64,000 nt of DNA from Prostheceraeus crozeri (lineage: Eukaryota > Platyhelminthes > Polycladida > Euryleptidae), in contig CAJQUW010008650.1 of assembly GCA_907163375.1 (NCBI GenBank), positions 1 through 64,000 on the forward strand. The letters are read 5' to 3'. Shown one piece after another: positions 9,148-17,588 of this stretch. Position 1 is the stretch's first letter. Each line of letters opens with the position of its first letter. The notes beneath the pieces are model-generated. The model made no database searches. It was not told where the DNA came from and was given only the letters and a program-made list of their open reading frames with translations. The position numbers and the translations under genes are program-made.

Positions 9148-9193
9148 TCACCTCTGGCGGCTCATTACATGGCAAGCAACACATCTGCTTCAT
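8978..9193 (-). CDS. Small cysteine-rich protein overlapping integrase start
   Basis: This 71-aa frame has about a dozen Cys (MCCLPCNEPP, CTCCASSH, CEHDRK, CCSCCKCRK), ending in a charged lysine/glutamate tail. It starts one base after the preceding gene stops and shares sequence with the first third of the integrase frame in another register. The regular CxxC spacing suggests a metal-binding protein. I do not recognise the family. The alternative is that it is a shadow of the integrase N-terminus, but the integrase has no clear similarity in that overlap, which favours the Cys-rich frame as the real one there. Confidence 0.45.
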   Translation of the reverse strand: MKQMCCLPCNEPPEVNVVVTCTCCASSHNETPKQCEHDRKTAKAKCCSCCKCRKARKKKDEKEEKESAVID

Positions 9194-9194
9194 A

Positions 9195-9887
9195 TTAATA
9201 GTCTGAGAACATGTATTTCCTAGGAGGAGCTGTTTTACGTTTTCCTTTTACCAGTTTTAGTGGCGATGTAGATCTACGTCGAGTTCTTCCTCTTGTTTGC
9301 TTAGTGAGTGTGGGAGGGGATGTAGCAGGTGACGTCTTAAACCAATTTGTTGGCATTTTCATCGCCTGAAGCATTGGAGTAGTAGCCACTGTTGAATCAA
9401 GTTCTTTCAATGTCTCATTATTTAAAGCAAATTTTGGCACATTATGCTTTTTCAATAGTTTAAGAAAGTATGACCAACCAGGTGGAACATAGCCCTGACG
9501 GCGCTTTCTACGTGTCGCATACTGAATCAAGTCTTCATAACGTGAAGCATCAATCACTTTATTTTCATCTGTAATGATTTCTCCTCTATCATTTACATTG
9601 AGATGGGGTTCAATACTGTTGAAAAGAGATATGGCATGTGCGCGAGATGCTAAAGGTGTAGCAGTCGATACAGAGTCACGCATCTTATTCTTCAAGTTTT
9701 TCAATTGCTCAACAGTTTCCGATTGTAATAATACAGCACGATGTGGATCTTTGATGTGAACATTTTGCTGATAATCTATTTCTTTCCTATACATTTGATT
9801 TGCAAGAGGTTGCTTTACTTGCTGCATGGCAGTCAATTGTACATATTCATCCTGAGGAATAACAATCATGCGAGAATAAGAACTCAT
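9195..9887 (-). CDS. Conserved Polinton protein of unknown function (230 aa)
   Basis: The protein begins with a segment reading VIPQDEYVQL after a short basic start. A charged middle region has SETVEQLKNLKNKM, and a small domain follows: SRYEDLIQYATRRKRRQGYVP, then GWSYFLKLLKKHNVP. The Arg/Pro-rich tail (RGRTRRRSTSP, KGKRKTAPPRK) looks disordered. A protein with a 'VIP-x-x-x-Y' start and a C-terminal 'P-x-G...F...L...N-V-P' box next to the ATPase is common in Polintons, but its role is not established. Its ATG overlaps the ATPase stop by four bases (ATGA). It looks whole. Confidence 0.75.
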   Translation of the reverse strand: MSSYSRMIVIPQDEYVQLTAMQQVKQPLANQMYRKEIDYQQNVHIKDPHRAVLLQSETVEQLKNLKNKMRDSVSTATPLASRAHAISLFNSIEPHLNVNDRGEIITDENKVIDASRYEDLIQYATRRKRRQGYVPPGWSYFLKLLKKHNVPKFALNNETLKELDSTVATTPMLQAMKMPTNWFKTSPATSPPTLTKQTRGRTRRRSTSPLKLVKGKRKTAPPRKYMFSDY

Positions 9888-10549
9888 AGTTTGTAGATAA
9901 TCATGGGAGTTTTCAAAATATCACTTCGAAATCTAAATTCTTCCGGACACTCTTGCGTAAAGTCAATGAATAAGTAACCGTATGGTTTTTCAGTAGCTGC
10001 TTGAAAAATTTCAATTAAGGCTTTTGATCCTCTGGGTGCAACTTGTCGCGCTAAAATTTCAAATTGACTTTTATCTCGCGGATTCTTGAAAATAGCATAA
10101 TAGTGTGTATTCAGGTTTCGTGTACGAGCTTCTTTTCCATCAGGAAACAAATTTTGTGTGATATAGATGATAAAGCACCTTTTATGATGTGCTGCGCGAG
10201 TGAACATATCTGTAACATCTTTTGAATTCTTACTTTCTTTTAATAAATCATCCAATACAACAACATCATTAGACTGAAGTTTATCCACTGCAATAATTCC
10301 TTCATGTCGAATAAAGTTGCGACTTTGCAATTCCTGAAACAGCGACGGTTGATAAATACCATAACACCAAATCACTCGATTGATAGGTTCCCTAAACAAC
10401 TCCCTTCTTTTATCCAATAAATTCAGCGTGAAAACAGTTTTACCTGCATGAGATGGACCTGATACAGTCAGAACTTTATCGCATTGAAGTCTGAAATCCA
10501 TTTTATTACTTTGAGACTCAACATTTGCATAATTAACGCTTAGAGCCAA
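9884..10549 (-). CDS. ATP: DNA-packaging ATPase (FtsK/HerA-type)
   Basis: The 221-aa protein has a Walker A motif GPSHAGKT (residues 31-38), a Walker B motif VVVLDD (96-101) and a sensor-like YITQN (129-133). The run LARQVAPRGSKALIEIF and the C-terminal FDFTQ-like segment (LFIDFTQECP) fit Polinton/adenovirus-type genome packaging ATPases. It would pump the element's DNA into preformed capsids. It overlaps the upstream core gene by 17 nt and the downstream gene by 4 nt, part of the compressed late block. It looks whole. Confidence 0.93.
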   Translation of the reverse strand: MALSVNYANVESQSNKMDFRLQCDKVLTVSGPSHAGKTVFTLNLLDKRRELFREPINRVIWCYGIYQPSLFQELQSRNFIRHEGIIAVDKLQSNDVVVLDDLLKESKNSKDVTDMFTRAAHHKRCFIIYITQNLFPDGKEARTRNLNTHYYAIFKNPRDKSQFEILARQVAPRGSKALIEIFQAATEKPYGYLFIDFTQECPEEFRFRSDILKTPMIIYKL

Positions 10550-10874
10550 AGATATTTCCCAATAGGTTGCCCACGGCAGGAGCTATCATTGGAAGTATTG
10601 CTGAAAGGAAACCGCCCTTTTGTGTTAGAGTTTTCCTCTTTCTTTGAAGGGCGACTTTAGGATTGGAGATGAAACGCAATTTTGTAGCATTTCGCTTAAG
10701 TAACTTTCGTTGTTTTGGTGCTAATTTCTTCGTCCTCAACTTTCTCACATGAGAAATAATTTCACAAATGAATTTATCGTTAGCATGTCGTATAGCATTG
10801 TATCGCTGATTTGCTTTCATTCGTCGGAGAGCTTGAATGGCTGAAGAAAACTTTTGACTTTTACGTTTCGTCAT
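10533..10874 (-). CDS. Basic core protein with hydrophobic C-terminus (Polinton-conserved)
   Basis: The 113-aa protein is rich in Lys/Arg: LRRMKANQRYNAIRHAND, KLAPKQRKLLKRNATKLRF and LQRKRKTLTQKGG. It ends with a small hydrophobic, glycine-bearing segment (GGFLSAILPMIAPAVGNLLG). This combination of basic helix bundle and 'QKGGFL' tail is a standard Polinton gene found beside the ATPase. It has been compared to adenovirus mu/pX-like core peptides, with a GG site before the hydrophobic end. Likely a DNA-binding virion core or membrane-active peptide precursor. It is the first gene of the tight late block and looks whole. Confidence 0.75.
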   Translation of the reverse strand: MTKRKSQKFSSAIQALRRMKANQRYNAIRHANDKFICEIISHVRKLRTKKLAPKQRKLLKRNATKLRFISNPKVALQRKRKTLTQKGGFLSAILPMIAPAVGNLLGNIFGSKR

Positions 10875-10941
10875 TTTAACGTTTCGCCATTTTCCGTGTT
10901 AGTCTTTGCTAAAACCTATCTTTACCACATTTGCATAGGTA

Positions 10942-11265
10942 CTAACTATTGCGACATAAGTGACACTCGAAATGAGCAATATCACAGTGGTTACATTGGC
11001 AAAGTTGAATGCAATTACGTATGAAACAGCGTTGACAAAAAGCATGCTTACATCTCTTGAAGATGCGCTTTTCATTTCCATCCTTCCGCTTACATACATC
11101 GCAACACATAGTTTCACCGTTACTGATGTCTATAGCAAGTCTTTTTGAAGATATGAATTTGCTAGCCTTTTCTAAATAATAGACGCATGTACAGAAGGAA
11201 TATACTTCGAGAGTGAGCAGACATAGCTCGAAAACCAGTTGTGCTACAATCAAGTACCACTGCAT
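10942..11265 (-). CDS. Membrane-anchored RING-like zinc protein (107 aa)
   Basis: An N-terminal hydrophobic stretch (residues 3-30, WYLIVAQLVFELCLLTL and on) could span a membrane. It is followed by a Cys/His-rich domain: CCDVC, then C-K-H-AFCQRCF, then CQCNHC, then CHLC. The C-x2-C...C-x-H-x2-C-x2-C spacing is RING-like. It would most simply be a membrane-tethered E3 ubiquitin ligase or zinc adaptor encoded by the element. A different frame at 10899-11117 covers the same bases without any recognisable pattern and is disregarded. Confidence 0.6.
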   Translation of the reverse strand: MQWYLIVAQLVFELCLLTLEVYSFCTCVYYLEKASKFISSKRLAIDISNGETMCCDVCKRKDGNEKRIFKRCKHAFCQRCFIRNCIQLCQCNHCDIAHFECHLCRNS

Positions 11266-11289
11266 TTTTAATTTTTGTTTATGGAAAGT

Positions 11290-11677
11290 TGAATGTGAAT
11301 ATCTGAAATCGCTTCAATCACTAGACTGCTACCATGATGGTTAAATGCGTTAAGACGTTCAGCAATTTTTATCATATGTCTTTTAAAAAATTCTTCGGGG
11401 TGATCTACCACTTCCATTGAATAAGAAGTAAATGGAAAGAGCGAGTTTCCACCTCTTCCTTTCCAAAATGACTAAACTTAATTTTCGCAACTAATCGCGC
11501 CATGACAATGCTATCAGAGAATGTATTCATTAACTCTAGAAATAGAGTGCTAGCATCATCGAGCACTGCTTCGATGTCAGTCTCATCTTTATGAAAATTT
11601 ATCACATAATCTTGAACAGCTCCTTTTAAACTTTGCCTATGAAAACGTAATGTTCCGCAGTCGTTTGAGAAAGACAT
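11290..11677 (-). CDS. Stand-alone PolB N-terminal-domain-like protein, copy 1
   Basis: The start (LRFHRQSLKGAVQDYVINF, then LFLELMN and ARLVAKIKF) is matched closely by 42330-42563 (LRFHRQSLRGVIRDYIISF) and more weakly by 45060-45365. A second block, coded at about 11290-11400 (PEEFFKRHMIKIAERLNAF, GSSLV, IHIQL), recurs after both of those. The same two blocks in the same order occur at the front of the element 2 PolB gene (51785-51380: KFSLERLVRDYELES, FYLTARFNK, EWIERHATYL, LNKFN, SGLV). It is therefore a free copy of the PolB N-terminal domain, perhaps competing for or bridging to polymerase partners. Its exact reading structure is uncertain. Confidence 0.6.
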
Positions 11678-12294
11678 GATCGCCCTTTATCTAACCCATC
11701 CATTGCATGAAAACAACAACTCTTCTCATAGTAACATTTATTGAATAACGGTAACAAGCATGCATTATAAATCAATGGTTTGAAAGAGATAAAATAGATA
11801 CAGCTGGTAACTATCATACAGCGAGCAATGATAACCATACAGGACTTTGGCAGTGTTGAGGTAGGAGGAAAGAAGCATTGGTTATGAACGTAGCTACTAC
11901 AACGAACAGACAAAATAGGAACACACAAATCCTTAAAACGTTTCGTGACTTCATGATAATGTTGATTCACTCTACTATCCCAAGGCGGGAGCAAAATATC
12001 ATCAATGATTAGATTGGGAAATACTTTCCTCTCCTTACCAGGATTATTACAAAAGATGCGTATAACATTGAAAGCAGCTAACCATCGTTTAAAGTCAATA
12101 AGAAGAGCACTCTCACAAGAAAAGCCATAGTCTTGCAAATATTTCAGATTAAGTCCATGAATGTGTTTTCTCGCCCATTGATCAACATTGGGATCGCAGT
12201 TGGCATGTTGATGATAGACACTAACAATCTGATATGTCCAATTGTTCATAGCAATAGCACTGAGCTCCTGTACAGGTTCACCCTCACAATCCAT
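11626..12294 (-). CDS. DEDD-exonuclease-like (RNase H-fold) protein
   Basis: The start FMDCEGEPVQELSAIAM follows a run of hydrophobic residues and fits the ExoI motif of DEDD 3'-5' exonucleases (h-x-D-x-E...E-h-x-x-I). It is followed by VSVYHQHA, then WARKHIHGLN, then LLIDFKRWLAAF, where the D in DFKRWL would be the next acidic residue. A close relative lies at 44262-44792. A GT-AG acceptor (TTTCCGTTTTAG) lies 18 nt before the ATG, and the element 2 copy has an acceptor at the matching place, so a 5' exon may exist. The last part of the frame overlaps the next gene and is probably not conserved. Enzyme activity is inferred, not shown. Confidence 0.5.
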   Translation of the reverse strand: MDCEGEPVQELSAIAMNNWTYQIVSVYHQHANCDPNVDQWARKHIHGLNLKYLQDYGFSCESALLIDFKRWLAAFNVIRIFCNNPGKERKVFPNLIIDDILLPPWDSRVNQHYHEVTKRFKDLCVPILSVRCSSYVHNQCFFPPTSTLPKSCMVIIARCMIVTSCIYFISFKPLIYNACLLPLFNKCYYEKSCCFHAMDGLDKGRSCLSQTTAEHYVFIGKV

Positions 12295-12346
12295 AAAAAT
12301 GATGATAGAAGCCTAAAACGGAAATTTACACATCTAAGGAAGCGTT

Positions 12347-12595
12347 CTATAACATATTACAAAATGAAGAATTACATCGATGCTTTTCACGACAAAATAC
12401 ACAAATGATATGATGGCAACGAAGAAGTAAAATGTATCTAATAAGACCACGTCTATGACACTCAAAGCACATAAGCGAATTGTCATAGGGTAGAGTTAGG
12501 AAAGGACTAGTAATTCTCCTTCTTTGATTTGCGTTTTGATGTAGCATTCTTCTCCGACTTGCGCTTCGTACCACTGCTGTTGAGGATTTGATCAA
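12347..12595 (-). CDS. RING-like zinc protein (82 aa)
   Basis: The C-terminal half has MCFECHRRGLIRYILLLRC, then HHIICVFCREKHRC. This matches CSECGKRGPARYVQI...HCNHVVCIYCYVKDRHPC at 44060-44190 in element 2. The C-x2-C...C-x-H-x2-C-x2-C skeleton is RING-like but short. It overlaps the end of the family A gene in the same relative register in both elements. This suggests either an overlapping gene or a downstream exon of a shared transcript. Confidence 0.55.
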   Translation of the reverse strand: MIKSSTAVVRSASRRRMLHQNANQRRRITSPFLTLPYDNSLMCFECHRRGLIRYILLLRCHHIICVFCREKHRCNSSFCNML

Positions 12596-13022
12596 TTATG
12601 TCATCTACGCTGGCTGGTTTTGGAATATATAGGATGGATTCCATATGCATGGAGAGAGAGGCTATTTTATTATCTTTGTGCTGACCATAATATAGTCCCA
12701 TTCACTTGAAAAGGATATCCCAAGTACCTTCTCCGAGCTCGTCGCATGTGATGATTGTTGAATGATCTCCCTCCTTCTTATAGTAAGTACACCAATGTGA
12801 TACCGGTAGGCAAATTTGATTACCATCCCAAATCTTTCTATAGGGAGTATCCTTGTCATCTCTCGCTTTCCACTCTTGAGCAAGAGGAGTAGGAATGTCC
12901 ATATTTAATGTCACGTACTCCTCAATAATATCAAGTTGGCGGCGAATGTACGGACTCACGGGGATCAGTATGTAGTCCCCATACTGATTGTGCATTATCT
13001 TGACATCCGTGGAAGGGAGCAT
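12507..13022 (-). pseudogene. 'Family A' accessory protein, copy 1 (worn)
   Basis: The main frame (12702-13022) contains IPVSPYIRRQLDIIEEYV, IPTPLAQEW and a strand-rich middle. A neighbouring frame (12507-12701) has YYGQHKDNKIASLSMHMESI and a basic end. The family occurs twice more in element 2 (43379-44055, 45889-46527), with the shared pattern IP-x-x-x-W/Y-x-R-x-QL-x-x-LE...GFYSF-x-I...YVGPH-x-x-DG-x-x-SLN. I do not recognise the fold. A nucleic-acid-binding role next to PolB partners is only a guess. The copy looks broken, or split by introns. Confidence 0.5.
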
Positions 13023-13211
13023 TCCCGTTTGGAGTACTACGCTATGATCATCATAAACGCAAGACTTGTTTAAATTTACGCTGTAGCGGTGTAGGATTAT
13101 GTACCTTGGTTGTTTCTTCCACTGGCCTCAGTTGTAGATGATCTGATCGGAGCGAACCTTGTAACGTTTGACCGTCATTTTGTCCTACTAGTGCAGCAGA
13201 TGGAGTAGATG

Positions 13212-13393
13212 CCTGAAAATGAAAAAAGATTGTATTAAGTTTACGTTCAAGGGAGGAGAGGGAGGGAAGTAGCGACTTACCATTTTAGTTGGATAATAGA
13301 ACAGGGAACTAGAGAGAGAGAAAATGTGCGTCCGTCACTCGTGTGATTCAACGATGGAATGATTCTCACTGTGGAAGGCTCGCTATTTATAAA
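13212..13393 (-). promoter_or_regulatory. TATA box and first intron of the family A transcript
   Basis: On the minus strand a TATA box (TTATAAATAG, 13384-13393) is followed about 100 nt later by an ATG at 13283-13281. The bases right after that ATG are GTAAGT, a perfect splice donor, so exon 1 would end at the start codon. A pyrimidine-rich acceptor ending CAG lies at 13213. The following bases (GCATCTACTCCATCTGCTGC) resemble those after the acceptor at 43372 in element 2. Accessory genes therefore appear to use host splicing. Confidence 0.55.
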
Positions 13394-13439
13394 GAAATGC
13401 TTGATTCTCATTGGATGATGATCCTCATTGGACAATAAC

Positions 13440-14862
13440 ATCAAGCTGATTCGAAATCTAACTCCGTCGTTTTTCGCCAATGTCCCAAAATCGTAAATGG
13501 CGTCTCACATCTAAACGAAGGCAGATAGGAACAAGCCGATTGTTTCACTGAATTTGTCTCACTCTTAGCTTTCAAACGAGCTATCGCACGACAAAATCCG
13601 TCCACTGGAAGCCAAAATCGAAGCAAGCTGTCCAGAGGGGGGGGGACGTCAGTGAAATTTCAAAGTTTGATGAAACAAACTTTGGTAAAGGTCCCAGGTC
13701 GAAATTCCACACTTTGGAAAATTTTTAATTTTTCCCATACAAAGTCACTCTGACACTTAGGATTTTTTTCAGGTGAGCTCCGACCTAAAATCTTGTAACC
13801 GCTCTAACTTTTGAACGGCTGCTCCGATTGACTCGCAACGAAAAATGCGGTCGAGCAGTGTTTCATCCTCTTTCCAATGCAAGTCGAACGAACAAAATCC
13901 GTCCACTAGAACCAAAGTTAGATCAAAGGGGGGGGGAGTCAGCGAAATTTGATGAAACAAACTTTGGTAAAGGTCCCAGGTCGAAATTCCACACTTTGGA
14001 AAATTTTTAATTTTTCCCATACAAAGTCACTCTGACACTTAGGATTTTTTCAGGTGAGCTCCGACCTAAAATCTTGTAACCTCTCTAACTTTTGAACGGC
14101 TGCTCCGATTGACTCGCAACGAAAAATGCGGTCGAGCAGTGTTTCATCCTCTTTCCAATGCAAGTCGAACGAACAAAATCCGTCCACTAGAACCAAAGTT
14201 AGATCAAAGGGGGGGGAGTCAGCGAAATTTGATGAAACAAACTTTGGTAAAGGTCCCAGGTCGAAATTCCACACTTTGGAAAATTTTTAATTTTTCCCAT
14301 ACAAAGTCACTCTGACACTTAGGATTTTTTCAGGTGAGCTCCGACCTAAAATCTTGTAACCGCTCTAACTTTTGAACGGCTGCTCCGATTGACTCGCAAC
14401 GAAAAATGCGGTCGAGCAGTGTTTCATCCTCTTTCCAATGCAAGTCGAACGAACAAAATCCGTCCACTAGAACCAAAGTTAGATCAAAGGGGGGGGGGAC
14501 GTCAGCGGAAAATTTTTATCTCCGATTGCTTTCAAATTCACCATACAGATGCAGAATTTCACGCTGAATCCGAATCTGACCTCCGTTTTCACATCCGAGG
14601 CTTCGTTTGGACACTACACACCAAAACATACCACAGTTTAACCAAGACAACCTAGACGGTCGCCCACGTCAACCTAGACGGTCGCCCAAGTCCACCAGGC
14701 GGTCGGACACAGACACCCGAGACTCACACACTGGCGGACCAGAGGGGGGGGGGACGGCAGCAGAACCTCGACGGCACATCACGACACTGGCGGACCAGAG
14801 GGGGGGGACTCAGCGATGGCGGCCATCTTGCGCTATCTGGTGTTCGCCGTTTTCTTACTACT
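13440..14862. repeat. Element 1 right subterminal region: 281-bp tandem repeats with G-runs
   Basis: Bases 13440-13600 match the inner end of the left inverted repeat of element 2 (about 42050-42200). From about 13650 a unit of roughly 281 bp is repeated three times (starting near 13655, 13942 and 14223), each ending in a run of 8-10 G. G-runs lie at about 13637, 13928, 14209, 14489, 14743 and 14800, usually followed by ACGTCAGCG or AGTCAGCG. The part after 14499 has other short repeats (GGCGGACCAGAGGGG twice). Small frames inside the repeats are not genes. Confidence 0.85.
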
Positions 14863-15387
14863 CACAAATTAGTCTATGAGCCCTACGTTGGAACTTTTCC
14901 AACTTCTCCATCAAAGAAGCAGGCAAACTGCCGTAAGCTGGGGACGCATACAAAATAAATTGCGTGATTAAACTGTGATAAATGCGAATTAAATCTTGTC
15001 TGCATAGAAAGTATTTCAGCCGTTTGATGATATAAAATCTTTGAGATGCAACTCTAAGAACACAGGAAATCTGGGTGTCCCATTTGCACGATTGATGGAA
15101 AACTACGCCCAGGAGTTTGACAAGATCAACTTGAACAAAACCACCGAGACTTACATGACCCGAGTTGTAGGAGCGCATTATTACCATCTGCTTACACTTG
15201 GCCGTATTTAAAACGAGGCCTTTACTTTCAATGATTGATTGACAATCATTAAGATCAACTTCAGATACACATTGTGTTTTACAGCTTCAATGATCACGAT
15301 GTCATCAGCGTACTTAATGCAGTCCACATTAGGAAAGGGAAAACTGAGCGAGCCCATAAAGGCCGCAAAGAGCATGGGGCCCAAAAC
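14863..15387 (-). mobile_element. LINE (CR1/Jockey-like) reverse transcriptase fragment
   Basis: Minus-strand translation gives GPMLFAAFMGSLSFPFPN, then CIKYADDIVIIEA (the YADD catalytic box), then LNTAKCKQMVI, LLGVVFHQSCKWDTQI and FQRRAHRLIC. This is the second half of a LINE RT domain and thumb. A frameshift lies near 15190, between the YADD part and the KCKQM part. The 3' part is cut at 14862 by the end of Polinton element 1. The upstream part is lost at about 15387, where a dispersed repeat begins. Confidence 0.85.
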
Positions 15388-15640
15388 AGATCGAGAAAAC
15401 TTCTGCGCAATGATCTGAATTCATCGAATCTGAAGGAGTCGTGACGATCGGAGCATTTTGAAGGAATTCACAGCAATCCGCAAGCGACGCACGACTATTT
15501 TTCCTGTCTCTGCAAGGTATATTGAAAATTTCTTTTTTGCCCACTTATTACGTTCTTGCATGTGCCATCTGTTTGAATCAGTTTGCACTTCTAGCAAAGT
15601 GACATGGTCAAACAAACTAATTCTGTGGGCGTGCATGCAT
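15388..15640 (-). repeat. Dispersed repeat R1, copy 1
   Basis: It shares long stretches with 26690-26985, 27781-28020, 29330-29731 and 58070-58720. Landmarks include CAATGATCTGAATTCATCG, GCAAGCGACGCACGAC and GTGCCATCTGTTTGAATCAG. Five copies in 64 kb point to an abundant family. No coding capacity is recognised. Strand is given relative to copies at 29330 and 58070. Confidence 0.75.
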
Positions 15641-17160
15641 TATATACCCTACAATGCCGAGCAATAATTCAAACTCATTTCAATCATTTCTATGACCTCC
15701 AAAGCCATCGAGAGTGAAATACAATATAATCTATATGGTTCATTTCGATGTCTACATTCAACAATAGCTATGTCGTATAGACATCATATTAACATTGCTA
15801 TAATGTCACCAGGAATTTGGTGAATTTATTAAATTCCTGATTTGAATTGCGACTGTTCGTCATTGATGTACATCAGTGCTGTTAGTGACCTCTTTTACAT
15901 CCTTTACAAGGAGATGATATGCGGAAGACATTTCTCCACTCTCTTCACTTGAATGCGTCATAGTTAGCTGCACTGAGCTAGCAGTCGCTGCAATATCGTC
16001 AAATGAGTAGGTTATTTGAACAATGAAGACACAGTTACATTATTTGATTCACAACAATGAACACGTAAACTTGCGTCAGATTAAAGTGCTTTGATGAAGG
16101 CAATTGTGGGTAAAATGAAGGTCAAATGAGATACAGACATTGTCCGACTGAGAGTTATCTTCTTTGTGTCAATAAAAACACGAAGAATTCATCACATTTA
16201 AGTTCTCTGTTGCCGACAGTCACTGCGATGCGCGCTTCATCGCCGTCTAGAGGAGTTCGCCAAGGAGAATGAAGCGAGTAATTCAAAGATATAATTATTT
16301 TCACGGAGATTAAAAGTCAACTTTTCAGTATGATATCATCGAGGAGCGGTATCATTGTAGAGCACAGCGATCGAGACAACGATATCGCTCTAAGTATTGA
16401 ACAGGACTTTTTGATCGAGTGAAGGTAATTTATTTCTCTGCATGCATCTCTATCTGGAATATGTTAGATATCTTAGCGTCCAATTTGGCGGCCATGCACA
16501 TTAAGAAGTCTATGGCCATACTTGGAAATACATGATATTTCTATCCATGGACATAGACATATGCTACTAAATAAACATGGTAATAGAAGACTTTTTGAAT
16601 TTAAATCAGTTTCCAGTATTTGTCACATTCCATTCATGAATGAAAAGAACCGCAAAAATGATAATAAAGAAAATAACAGTTTGTAAAAGATACGAAGATC
16701 GAGGAGTCAATTTTCTCGAATATTGTCAGCTATGTGACAGAAAACGGAAATACCAATAATGTTGATAATAAATCGTCTACCAATTTGATATTTTTGATTC
16801 TGCTTCAGGTCGATATAATACAATTGAGCAATTGTAATGGTCCTATGTTTCCAATTCTAGATTTATGCACTTGTCAAAGACATTTAACGTAATTACAATC
16901 AAAATAATACATAGGGAAAATAAAATCATGACGAAAATGCTCTTTGTAGCACAAAAGTTCACGAACTGCGAAGTGTTGACCGCAAACACTGAAAAGTTGA
17001 TCAGGGACTCATGCACTCTCAACTTTTCAACACATACAAAATATTAACAAAAACAACACAAACAAAAATGCATGTAGCAGAATCACTCATCATAAAATCA
17101 CGCCAGACCTCATCATGAACTATCAAACATCATCCAAACTTTTGCATCTATTTTAGCTGG
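15641..17160. other. Unassigned AT-rich spacer
   Basis: No frame longer than about 60 codons, no RNA gene and no inverted repeat stood out. I see nothing to annotate. Confidence 0.5.
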
Positions 17161-17189
17161 TGGCCAATTATATTTCTTTGCATGCATGG

Positions 17190-17290
17190 ACCGCGGAAGT
17201 GGGGGGGGGGCAAGGGAGGCCAGGCCACCCCTATAAAAATTTGCCGGGCCACATGTGTATTTAGCCCCCCTCAAATTTGAGCTGTTAAAA
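17190..17290. repeat. G-run/GGCC-rich repeat scrap
   Basis: A run of 11 G is followed by CAAGGGAGGCCAGGCC and CCCCTATAAAAATTTGCCGGGCC. The composition differs sharply from its AT-rich surroundings, as in short interspersed repeats. No ends or promoter boxes can be assigned. Confidence 0.3.
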
Positions 17291-17588
17291 TATTCATCTT
17301 AATGATAATTTGCAATCTAATTCTTTATTATCTATTAAATAAATACAAAGTCGGGAGATGAAACGATTCCCACTTGAATTAACAGTAACAGATCTTCTCC
17401 TCATCAACTCTGCGAGTTAATTCTGACGCAAAAAAGTCGAAAAAGTGCTTTCAAATCCGTGCGACCCATGGACCGTCTACCCACATGTGTAGTGGTTTAC
17501 TAATTGGAATGCTTATCACATGTGCATTCGATTCGCTCTCGAATGTATCTTATATGTCGGTGGTAAACTTATGCATCAAAGGATAGAC

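Larger units (their letters stand above)
1..14862. mobile_element. Polinton/Maverick element 1 (right-hand part; left end outside window)
   Basis: The region holds the full Polinton signature: PolB remnant, retroviral-type integrase, adenain-like protease, FtsK/HerA-type ATPase, double jelly-roll capsid protein and penton-like proteins. The last bases (TTCTTACTACT, ending at 14862) match the terminal ATTACTACT of the second element in this window, and LINE coding sequence begins at the very next base, which fixes the right end. The left end and its target duplication are outside the window. The block from the second core gene (10874) to the protease (5690) looks whole. The PolB part and the penton-like genes look broken, with several breaks. 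The element must be younger than the LINE copy it interrupts. Confidence 0.93.

Noticed and set aside
10899-11117. 72-codon frame as a separate membrane protein
   Set aside because: It lies across the Cys/His-rich RING-like frame, which has the clearer pattern.
13769-14655. Repeated small frames in the subterminal array
   Set aside because: They repeat only because the DNA repeats, run on both strands, and have no domain.
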